Assembly (NCBI GenBank): GCA_963773625.1
Contig: CAVZCJ010000013.1
Coordinates: 272,380 to 336,379, forward strand
Length of the DNA: 64,000 nt
Direction of reading: 5' to 3'
Source: DATARH01 sp963773625
GTDB taxonomy: Bacteria; Pseudomonadota; Alphaproteobacteria; ATCC43930; CGMCC-115725
In this document: in pieces, positions 1 to 8,068 of the stretch
Numbering within the stretch: position 1 is the stretch's first letter
How the letters are laid out: every line of letters starts with the position of its first letter
Program-made: the position numbers and the translations under genes
The notes under the pieces: generated by a model
The model's database searches: none
The model's input: only the letters and a program-made list of their open reading frames with translations
What the model was told of the DNA's origin: nothing

Positions 1-279
1 CGCCATCCCGATCGCGGTCAGCCGGTCGGCCGAGACGATGGCGCGCACGTCGTCCATCCGGAAGCGGAAGCCGCTGGTGACGCCCCAGACGCTGCGCCAT
101 TGCGCGGCCTCGACCCGGTCGCGCCCGGTGATGAAGTTCTCGAACGTGCCGAAGGCGATCATGTCGTCGGCGAAGATCGGCCGGGCGCCCTCGTAATCGA
201 CCGCGCGGACATGGCTCGACAGCCGCTCGAACCAGGCCTTCACCTTGGCCAGATCGTCGGGATCGGGTGGCGCGATCAT
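1..279 (-). CDS. SnoaL-like / NTF2-fold protein (C-terminus outside window)
   Basis: The reading frame opens leftward from an ATG at 279 preceded by GAGGAAATTCG, a usable ribosome site, and runs off the window start, so only about 93 N-terminal residues are visible. The visible part (MIAPPDPDDL..., then a stretch around DYEGARPIFADD, FITGRDRVEAAQW) has the layout of small SnoaL-like/NTF2 alpha+beta barrels: an amphipathic first helix, a 'GA.PIF.DD' turn and a 'GRD.V...W' segment. Members of this fold are lyases, isomerases or ligand binders, and the exact reaction cannot be read from the sequence. It is divergent from the CoA-transferase that begins 50 bp away, so a role in the same acyl-CoA catabolic cluster is plausible but inferred. 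Confidence 0.7.
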   Translation of the reverse strand, partial: MIAPPDPDDLAKVKAWFERLSSHVRAVDYEGARPIFADDMIAFGTFENFITGRDRVEAAQWRSVWGVTSGFRFRMDDVRAIVSADRLTAIGMA

Positions 280-329
280 CGAATTTCCTCCACGGCTCGC
301 GGTGGTGCGCATTGCGGATGGGGAAGAGT

Positions 330-1507
330 ATGCCTGGACCTTTGGCGGGAGTCCGCGTCATCGATCTGACGGTCGCGGTGCTGGGGCCGGTGGCGACGCA
401 GATCCTCGGCGATCTCGGCGCCGAGGTGATCAAGGTCGAGGCGCCCGAGGGCGACATGATGCGCTCGATCGGCCCCGCGCGACATCCCGGCATGGCGGCC
501 TATTTCCTCAACATCAACCGCAACAAGAAGAGCGTTGTGCTCGACCTGAAAAAGCCGGCGGCGCAAGAGGCGCTGCTGCGGCTGGCGGCGACCGCCGACG
601 TGCTGGTGCACAACATGCGGCCCGGCGCCGCGCGGCGGAACGGCATCGGCTACGCGACCGGTCGCCAAGGCCAATCCGCGGATCATTTATGCCTCGGCGA
701 GCGGCTGGCGCGCCGATCACCCGCATGGCGACCGCGCCGCCTTCGACGACGTGATCCAGGGCGAGAGCGGGTTCGCCGCGCTCAACAAGGACGGCGACGG
801 CAGCCCCCGCTACGCGCCGATGGTGATCTGCGACAAGATCTGCGGCTACGTCGCTCGCCTCGATGGTCGGGATGGCGCTCTATGCCCGCGAGAAGACCGG
901 CAAGGGCCAGGAAATCCATGTGCCGATGGTCGATACGATGGCCGCGTTCAACCTCGTCGATCATCTGTGGCACGGCGTCTTTGGCGAGCCCGAGAAGGGG
1001 CTCGGCTATCCCCGCATGCTGACCCCGCACCGCCGTCCCTACGCGACGACCGACGGGCATATTTGCTTGTTGGCGACGACCGACCGGCAGTGGCGCAATT
1101 TGTTCGGGGCGGTCGGCGCGCCGGAACTCGCCGACGACCCGCGCTTCAACTCGATCGCCGCGCGCACCACCAATATCGACGTACTCTACGGCTGGCTTGC
1201 CGGGGTGCTGAGGACCCGGAGCACCGCCGAATGGAAAGAGCGGCTGGACGCGGCGGACGTGCCCAATGGTGGGGTCAACGATCTGATGGGGGTGGTGCGC
1301 GACCCCTATTTGCGCGAGGTCGGGTTCTTCCAGACGCTCGACCACCCGACCGAAGGGCGGCTGACGACCATGCCGTTCCCGGTCAGCTTCTCCGAAACCC
1401 GGCCCGACCGGAACCTGCCGCCGGCTCGGCTCGGCGAGCACACCGAGGCGGTGCTGCGCGAGCTGGGCTACAGCGATGCGGAAATCATTCGGATCGCCGG
1501 CAACTAA
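330..1507 (+). pseudogene. CaiB/BaiF-family CoA-transferase, two +1 frameshifts
   Basis: Class III CoA-transferase that would move CoA from one acyl group to a carboxylate. The start ATG at 330 gives MPGPLAGVRVIDLT, the classic family N-terminus, followed by GDLGAEVIKVEAP, NRNKKSVVLDLK and ADVLVHNMRPGA. The frame then breaks near 660 (GCGACC-G-GTCGCC, where YAT should run into VAKANPRIIYASASGW) and again near 856 (GYVA should run into ASMVGMALYAREKTGKGQ). The last part (VPMVDTMAAFNLVDHLWHG ... LGYSDAEIIRIAGN) is intact to the stop at 1507. Stitched together it is about 391 residues, normal for the family. Both breaks are net +1 and the protein is well conserved across them, so sequencing errors are more likely than decay. 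It leads the thiolase/DUF35/aldolase cluster. Confidence 0.85.
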
Positions 1508-1687
1508 TTTTACTGTCGCCTTTCCGAGGCCCAATTCCGCCAGTTAAAGAACATATAGAGAACAATCCAGACGGGTCAATCCCGGCACCCAACATTTTTT
1601 CGCGCTCCGGCTCCCGAAATTGCCGATTGACCGGCAGCGGTAGGTCGGTGTCCCATCGCCGGGGCCGCCAGGAGGGACCGCAGCGCG

Positions 1688-2864
1688 ATGAGCATCAAGG
1701 GCAAATCCTACATTATCGGCGTCTACGAGCATCCGACGCGGCTTGCCACCGACAAGACCGTGCCGATGCTTCATGCCGAGTGCGCCAAGGGCGCGATCGA
1801 GGATGCCGGGATCACCAAGGACGACATCGACGGCTATTTCTGCGCCGCCGGCGATACGCCCGGGCTCGGCGCGCTGTCGATGATCGACTACATGGGATTG
1901 AAGCTGAAGCACTGGGATTCGACCGATACCGGCGGCTCGTCCTACCTGCTGCAGGTCGGCCACGCCGCCGAGGCGATCGCCGCCGGCAAGTGCAACATCG
2001 CCCTCATCACGCTGGCGGGACGCCCGCGCGCGGAAGGCATGGCGACCGGCACCGCGCCGCGCGCGCCGGCGGTGCAGTTCCCGGAATCGGGCTTCGAGTT
2101 CCCGTTCGGCCCGGCCACCGCGAACATGTACGCGATGTGCGCGATGCGCCACATGCACCAATACGGCACCACCAGCGAGCAGCTTGCCTGGGTCAAGGTC
2201 GCCGCCTCGCACCACGCGCAATACAACGAGCACGCGATGCTGCGCGACGTCGTGACGGTCGAGGACGTGGTCAATTCGCCGATGATCGCCGACCCGCTGC
2301 ACCGGCTCGATTGTTGCGTCATCAGCGATGGCGGCGGCGCGATCATCGTGGCCCGGCCGGAGATCGCGAAGAGCCTCAAGCGGCCGCAAGGTTAAGGTGC
2401 TCGGCTGCGGCGAAAGTCCGAAGAACCAGTATGGCGGCAAGAACCTCGACCTCACCTATTCGGGCGCGGTGGTGTCCGGGCCGCTGGCCTTCGCCGAGGC
2501 CGGGGTCAAACCCGCCGACATCAAATACGCCTCGATCTACGACAGCTTCACGATCACCGTGGTGATGCAGATCGAGGATCTCGGCTTTTGCGAGAAGGGC
2601 CAGGGCGGCAAGTTCGTGTCGGACGGCAATCTGATCTCCGGCACCGGCAAGCTGCCGTTCAACACCGATGGCGGCGGCTTGTGCAACAACCACCCCTCGA
2701 ACCGCGGCGGGCTCACCAAGGTCGTCGAGGCGGTGCGCCAGCTGCGCGGCGAGGCGCACCCGGCGGTGCAGGTGCGCAACTGCGACCTCGCGCTGGCGCA
2801 CGGCACCGGCGGCTCGCTCGGCACCCGCCACGGCGCCGCCACCGTGATCATGGAAAGGGAGTAG
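1688..2864 (+). CDS. SCP2-type thiolase-like protein (acetyl-CoA acetyltransferase family), frameshifted
   Basis: Thiolase-superfamily protein of about 391 residues after repair of one +1 shift near 2388 (CGGCCG-C-AAGGTT: ARPEIAKSLKRP continues as KVKVLGCGESPK). The start ATG at 1688 follows GGAGGGACCGCAGCGCG. C-terminal family motifs are present: IYDSFTITVVMQIEDLGFC, NTDGGGLCNNHPSNRGG and HGTGGSLGTRH. Where biosynthetic thiolases carry the nucleophilic Cys, this protein has TGGSSY (residues 81-86), as in the SCP2-like aldolases such as Ltp2 that cleave beta-hydroxyacyl-CoA by retro-aldol chemistry with a DUF35 partner. A DUF35 gene follows 4 bp downstream, which supports that reading. The substrate is unknown. 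The frameshift is probably an assembly error. Confidence 0.85.
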
Positions 2865-2868
2865 GGCA

Positions 2869-3270
2869 ATGGCCGAAGGACAGCAGGTGCGCAAGATCCC
2901 GGCGCCGCAGCCCAATCTCGAGACCCAGCCGTTCTGGGACGCCGCGGCGGAGGGCAAGCTGCTGATCAAGAAATGCAATGCCTGCGGCGAGGTGCATTTC
3001 TACCCGCGCTCGATCTGCCCGTTCTGCTTCAGCGACAACACCACCTGGCAGCAGGCCTCGGGCGACGGCACGATCTACACCTATAGCGTGATGCGCCGCG
3101 GCGCGCCGGTGCCCTACGCGATCGCTTATGTGACCTTGGCCGAGGGGCCGACGATGATGACCAACATCGTCGATTGCGACCTCAACGGCATCAAGATCGG
3201 CCAGAAGGTCAAACTCGTGTTCAAACCAACCGAAGGCGGTGCGCCGGTGCCGTGTTTCGCGCCCGTTTGA
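2869..3270 (+). CDS. Zn-ribbon / OB-fold (DUF35) acyl-CoA-binding partner protein
   Basis: 133-residue protein with a rubredoxin-like zinc ribbon, Cys36-x2-Cys39 and Cys50-x2-Cys53, preceded by an amphipathic helix (QPNLETQPFWDAAAEGKLL) and followed by a short OB fold (GDGTIYTYSVMRRG ... PTMMTNIVDCDL). This is the DUF35/ChsH2 layout, 'helix - Zn ribbon - OB'. In known systems these proteins bind SCP2-type thiolases or aldolases, or MaoC-like hydratases, and channel the CoA ester. The gene starts 4 bp after the thiolase-like gene, so the two are very probably co-translated as a complex. All four cysteines are present. Confidence 0.9.
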   Translation: MAEGQQVRKIPAPQPNLETQPFWDAAAEGKLLIKKCNACGEVHFYPRSICPFCFSDNTTWQQASGDGTIYTYSVMRRGAPVPYAIAYVTLAEGPTMMTNIVDCDLNGIKIGQKVKLVFKPTEGGAPVPCFAPV

Positions 3271-3289
3271 GATAGGAGATATACAGAAG

Positions 3290-4075
3290 ATGGACACGCT
3301 CAACGTCCAAATGTCGCGGCCGCGCCATATCAGCCCCGAGGAGTGGGCGGTGCGCGTCGATCTCGCCGCCTGCTATCGCCTCGTTGCCCATTTCGGCTGG
3401 GACGATTTGATCCTGACGCACAACTCGGCGCGGGTGCCGGGCGAGCCCGACCACATGCTGATCAACCCGATGGGGCTGATGTTCAACGAGGTGACCGCCT
3501 CGAACATCCTCAAGGTCGATTTCGACGGCAATCTCGTCGAGCCCTCGGAATACGAGCCGATCTATGCCGGCGTCGTCATCCACGGCGCGATCTATCTCGG
3601 CCGCCCCGACGTCGAATGCGTCATCCACACCCATACCGAGGCCGATATCGCGGTCGGCGTCCAGGAGGAAGGGCTGCTGCCCCTGTCGCAATGGGCGATG
3701 CGGTTTTACAACCGGCTCGGCTACCACGATTACGAAGGTGTCTCGCTCGACATGGACGAGCGCACCCGGCTGCAACAGTCGATCGGCAACCACCCGGTGC
3801 TGGTGCTGCGCAACCACGGGCTGCTGGCGACCGGGCGCAACGTCGCCGAGGCCTTCTCGCTGACCTACCATTTCGAGCGCGCCGCCGAGGCGCAATTGAA
3901 GGCGCAGGCGGCGTGTGCGTCGGGCGCCAAGCTGGTGTTTCCGCCGGTGGAGACCTCGGAGAAGCAGGCGGCGCAATTCGCCACCATGGGCAACACGCCG
4001 CGCCTCGGCGGCCAGCGCGAATGGCCGGCGCTGCTGCGGCTTTGCGACAAGCTCGACCCAAGCTTCCGCACCTGA
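3290..4075 (+). CDS. Class II aldolase/adducin-family protein
   Basis: 261-residue protein, ATG at 3290 behind the ribosome site AGGAG. It is a class II aldolase/adducin-head fold: N-terminal helix pair (WAVRVDLAACYRLVAHFGWDD), the metal-site motif HTHTEADIAV and the later histidine in RNHGLLATGR. Members are zinc-dependent aldolases, epimerases or decarboxylases of sugar phosphates and related compounds, and many 'adducin-like' forms of this length sit in acyl or aromatic degradation clusters. It is the last gene of the cluster, 19 bp after the DUF35 gene. The substrate cannot be assigned. Confidence 0.85.
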   Translation: MDTLNVQMSRPRHISPEEWAVRVDLAACYRLVAHFGWDDLILTHNSARVPGEPDHMLINPMGLMFNEVTASNILKVDFDGNLVEPSEYEPIYAGVVIHGAIYLGRPDVECVIHTHTEADIAVGVQEEGLLPLSQWAMRFYNRLGYHDYEGVSLDMDERTRLQQSIGNHPVLVLRNHGLLATGRNVAEAFSLTYHFERAAEAQLKAQAACASGAKLVFPPVETSEKQAAQFATMGNTPRLGGQREWPALLRLCDKLDPSFRT

Positions 4076-4163
4076 AAAGGGCAAGCCTCTCGAATTTGGC
4101 CCTGGCCGCTGTTATATCTGCGGCCATGGCTATGAGTTGCGGATGGATGCAGCGAATTAGGCA

Positions 4164-4200
4164 CCCGGTCCTCGTCTGAGGATCGGGCCGCGTTCGTTTT
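4164..4200 (+). terminator. Possible rho-independent terminator after the aldolase gene
   Basis: CCCGGTCCTC (4164-4173), a GTCT loop and GAGGATCGGG (4178-4187) form a 10-bp stem with one G-T pair. A short T run, TTTT, follows at 4197-4200 after a GC-rich spacer. The position fits the end of the catabolic cluster, ahead of ileS. The distance to the T run is longer than usual, so this is tentative. Confidence 0.35.
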
Positions 4201-4226
4201 CGCCGCATCTCTTCCAAGGACTCACC

Positions 4227-7089
4227 ATGCCTACGGATTATCGTCCGACCGTTTTCCTGCCCAAGACCGATTTCCCGATGCGCGGGGATCTGCCCAACCG
4301 CGAGCCGGCGATGCTGGCGCGCTGGGAGGAGATGGGTCTTTACAAAACGCTGCGCGAAGCCTCGAAGGGCCGCGAGAAATTCGTGCTGCACGACGGGCCG
4401 CCCTACGCGAATGGCGAGCCGCATCTCGGCACCGCGCTCAACAAGATCCTCAAGGACATCGTCAATCGCGGGCACCAGATGCTCGGCAAGGACGCGCCCT
4501 ATGTGCCGGGCTGGGACTGCCACGGTCTGCCGATCGAATGGATCGTCGAGGAGAAATACCGGGCGAAGGGCCAGTCGAAGGACAGCGTGCCGATCGCGCA
4601 GTTCCGCAAGGAATGCCGCGAGTTCGCCGCGCACTGGATCGAGGTGCAGAAACGCGACTTCAAGCGGCTGGGCGTGGTCGGCGATTGGGACAACCCCTAC
4701 ACGACGATGGCCTTTTCGGCCGAGGCCCAGATCGTCCGCGAAATCGGCAAGTTCCTGATGAACGGCGGGCTCTACAAGGGCTCGAAGCCGGTGCTGTGGT
4801 CGGTGGTCGAGCAGACCGCGCTCGCCGAGGCCGAGGTCGAGTACGCCGACCACCGCTCGACCACGGTGTGGGTGCGGTTTCCGGTCGCGCATGCGAGCCG
4901 GCCCTCGCTGCGCCACGCCGGCGCGGTGATCTGGACGACGACGCCGTGGACGCTTCCGGGCAATCGCGCGATCGCCTACAGCCCCGACCTCGAATACGCG
5001 GTGATCCAGGTTGACGAGGTTGGCGAAGGGAGCCGTGTCTCTGGCCCCAAAGACGGCGCGCTCGGCGACAAGCTCCTGGTGGCGATGACGCTGATCGACG
5101 ATTTCTGCGGGCGCGCCAAGATCACCCGGCACACCATCGTCGATCTTTTCCCGGGCAGCGCGCTGGGCGGGACGGTCGCCAAACACCCTCTCGCGGGCCA
5201 GGATCAGGGCTACGATTTCGACGTGCCGTTGCTGCCGGCGGGGTTCGTCCTCGCCGACCAGGGCACCGGCCTTGTCCACATCGCGCCTAATGCCGGCCAG
5301 GACGACTGGGAACTGGGCCGCGAACACGGCATCCCGGTGATCGACACCGTCGGCCCGGACGGCGTCTACCTGCCGAGCGTGCCGTTATTCGCCGGGCACT
5401 CGGTCTATACCTCGGAGGGCAAGGAGGGCGATGCCAACCGCGTGGTGATGGCGGCGATCGACGCCGCCGGCGCGCTCTTGGCGCGCGGAGCGCTTGTCCA
5501 TTCCTATCCGCATTCGTGGCGGTCGAAGGCGCCGCTCATCTTCCGCAACACGCCGCAATGGTTCATCAGCATGGAGACCAACGGTCTCCGCGACGCGGCG
5601 CTGAAGGCCATCGAGGAGACGCGGTGGGTGCCGCCGCAGGGCAAGAACCGCATCTCGGCGATGGTCGAGGGGCGGCCCGATTGGTGCGTCTCGCGCCAGC
5701 GTGCCTGGGGCGTGCCGATCCCGGTCTTCGTCAGCAAGAAGACCGGCGAGCCGCTGCGCGACCAGGCGGTGATCGACCGCATCGCCGTGGCGGTGGAGAA
5801 GGGCGGCGGCGATGTCTGGTTCGAGACGCCAGCGAGCGAATTCCTCGGCAACGCCTACGATGCGGCGGAGTGGGACAAGGTCACCGACATCGTCGAGGTG
5901 TGGTTCGACTCGGGCTCGACCCACGCGTTTGTGCTGGAGCAGCGGCCGGAGCTGCAATGGCCGGCATCGCTCTATCTCGAAGGCTCGGACCAGCACCGCG
6001 GCTGGTTCCACTCCTCGCTCTTGGAGAGCTGCGGCACGCGCGGCCGCGCGCCCTACGAGGCGGTGCTGACGCACGGCTTCGTGCTCGACGAGGCCGGGCG
6101 CAAGATGTCGAAGTCGCTGGGCAACGTCATCGCGCCGCAGGACGTGATGAAGCAGTCTGGCGCCGATATCTTGCGGCTGTGGGTCGCCGGCTCGGACTAT
6201 TCCGAGGATATCCGCATCGGCCCGGAGATCCTCAAGCGCTTCGGCGACACGTATCGCCGGCTGCGCAACACGCTGCGCTACCTTCTGGGCGCGCTCGAAG
6301 GCTATTCCGCGAAGGAGGCCGTCGCGCCGGAGGCGATGCCCGAGCTCGAACGTTGGGTGCTGCACCGGCTCGCCGAACTCGACAAACTCGTGCGCCGCGC
6401 GGTCGAGGATTTCGATTTCCACGCGATGTTCACCACGCTGCATAATTTCTGCGCGGTCGATCTATCGGCGTTCTATTTCGACATCCGCAAGGACCGGCTC
6501 TACTGCGACGCCGCGGACGATCCGGCGCGGCGGGCGACGCGAATGGTCATGGACCGCACCTTCGACTGCCTATTGCCGCTGGCTGGCGCCGATCATCTGC
6601 TACACGGCGGAGGAGGCCTGGCTCGTCCGGCGCGGCGACGCGACGGGCTGCAGCGTCCATCTCGAAACCTTCGCCGAGGTGCCGGAGGCGTGGCTCGATC
6701 GGGCACTCGGTGAGCGCTGGGCGGCGCTGCGCGACATCCGCCGGGTGGCGACCGGCGCGCTCGAATTGGAGCGCGGCGCCAAGCGGATCGGCTCGGGTCT
6801 TCAGGCGGCGATCCAGCTTTACGTGCCGGCGGGGACCGCGGCGATGCTCAAGAATGTCGACCTCGCCGAACTCTGCATCACCTCGTCGGGGACGGTGACG
6901 GTCGGGACGCCCCCGGAGGGCGCCTTCACGCTGCCCGACGTGGCGGAGGTCGGCGTCGTGGTCAGCGATGCGCCCGGCGACAAATGCGAGCGCTGCTGGC
7001 GGGTGCTGCCGGAGGTCGGCACGGTGCCCGGGCACGACGACCTCTGCCGGCGCTGCGCCGATGTCGTCGGGCAGATGGCTGCCGAATGA
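4227..7089 (+). CDS. ileS: Isoleucine-tRNA ligase (IleRS), frameshifted by a 4-bp tandem duplication
   Basis: Charges tRNA-Ile in the cytoplasm and proofreads valine. About 953 residues after repair, the normal length. Signatures in order: the class I site GPPYANGEPHLGTALNKIL (HLGT in place of the textbook HIGH), WDCHGLPIEW, the editing domain (TTTPWTLPGNRAIAY), GSDQHRGWFHSSLLE, KMSKSLGNVI, and a C-terminal zinc knuckle CERC...CRRC. The frame breaks at 6579-6586, where CTGG is duplicated (CTGGCTGGCGCC for CTGGCGCC); the sequence resumes as PIICYTAEEAWLVRRGD. IleRS is essential, so the duplication is almost certainly a sequence error unless a second copy exists. The stop overlaps the lspA start (ATGA). 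Confidence 0.95.
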
Positions 7090-7598
7090 TCGGGCGCGGC
7101 ATCGGCGCGGCGCTTGCCGTAATCGGGCTCGATCAGCTGTCGAAGAACCTAGTCTTGAAAAGCTTTGGGGTGAGCGAATGCGTCCAGCAAACCGGCATAC
7201 AGATCACTGGGTTTTTTGATTTTGTACTGACCTGTAATCACGGCATGAGCTTCGGCTTGTTCAATCACGGCCAGGGGCTGGGCGTTCTGCTATTCTCTAT
7301 CCTCGTGGCGGGCGTCGTTGGGGTTCTGCTGTTCTGGTTGTCGCGGGCTCAGGGCGAGATTCTTAGCAGCGCGATCGGCATGATCATCGGCGGTGCCATT
7401 GGCAACATGATTGACCGACTTTGGGGTTCTCACGGCGTCATCGACTTTCTTTATTTCCACTTGGGCTCGTGGTATTGGCCGGCCTTCAACGTGGCCGACT
7501 CGGCGATCTGCATCGGTGTCGCCATAATGCTTTTCGACGGGCTGCTGACGCGTCGTCGCGATCTTCAAGCAACGGGTGAGGATGATCTGCGACCATGA
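7086..7598 (+). CDS. lspA: Lipoprotein signal peptidase (signal peptidase II)
   Basis: Inner-membrane aspartyl protease that removes the signal peptide from diacylglyceryl prolipoproteins. 170 residues and four hydrophobic segments. Family motifs: LDQLSK, NHGMSFGLF, GGAIGNMIDR with catalytic Asp110, and FNVADS with catalytic Asp138. The ATG at 7086 overlaps the ileS stop, and the 3' end overlaps the next lipoprotein gene in the same ATGA manner, so ileS-lspA-DUF3035 are probably translationally coupled. Base composition looks less GC-rich than its neighbours in the membrane-coding stretches. A substrate of this enzyme is encoded directly downstream. Confidence 0.95.
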   Translation: MIGRGIGAALAVIGLDQLSKNLVLKSFGVSECVQQTGIQITGFFDFVLTCNHGMSFGLFNHGQGLGVLLFSILVAGVVGVLLFWLSRAQGEILSSAIGMIIGGAIGNMIDRLWGSHGVIDFLYFHLGSWYWPAFNVADSAICIGVAIMLFDGLLTRRRDLQATGEDDLRP

Positions 7599-8044
7599 CT
7601 GAGACTTGCCGAAGAGTTGATCGAATCTATCGAATGGTAACTCCGATCTTTGTCTTGGGGTTGCTGTCCCTCTCCGTGTCGGGCTGTAGCGATTTCAAGA
7701 AGATGGTCGGGATTGAGCGGACGTCGCCGGACGAATTCGCGGTCGAGTCGCGCGCGCCATTAACGATCCCGCCCGATTTCGACCTGCGTCCGCCGGCTCC
7801 CGGCACGACACGTCCGCAAGAGGTCAGCGCCGCCAGCAAGGCGAAAACCGCGATCGACAACGCCGCGCCGGGCGATCCCGGCAAGCAGGCAGCCGGGACG
7901 CTGCATTACCCGGGTACCCAGATCGACCCGGATTCCCAGGTCGCCGACCAGAGCCTTTCGGCCAAGTTGCTGCAGTCTAGCGATACGGGAAACAGTGTCG
8001 TGGTCGAGAAACGCGAGACGACGCCGTTGAAGGGGGTCTACTAG
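7595..8044 (+). CDS. DUF3035 outer-membrane lipoprotein, BamF-like
   Basis: 149 residues with a lipoprotein signal (IFVLGLLSLSVSGC, lipobox LSVSGC), so it should be lipidated and carried to the outer membrane. Just after the Cys is IERTSPDEFAVESRAPLTIP. The R-x-x-PDEF motif is the signature shared by BamC and the alphaproteobacterial BAM subunit BamF; the rest is low-complexity and probably disordered. This suggests an accessory role in outer-membrane protein assembly (family knowledge plus inference). ATG 7595 overlaps the lspA stop; an internal ATG at 7634 would give a more typical short signal peptide. Confidence 0.8.
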   Translation: MTETCRRVDRIYRMVTPIFVLGLLSLSVSGCSDFKKMVGIERTSPDEFAVESRAPLTIPPDFDLRPPAPGTTRPQEVSAASKAKTAIDNAAPGDPGKQAAGTLHYPGTQIDPDSQVADQSLSAKLLQSSDTGNSVVVEKRETTPLKGVY

Positions 8045-8068
8045 AGCCGGGCGCGGCCCAGAGGGCGG

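Noticed and set aside
330..1507. Programmed +1 frameshifting as the cause of the frame changes
   Set aside because: No common slippery sequence or stop-codon context is seen at the sites, and the affected genes are unrelated; error is simpler.
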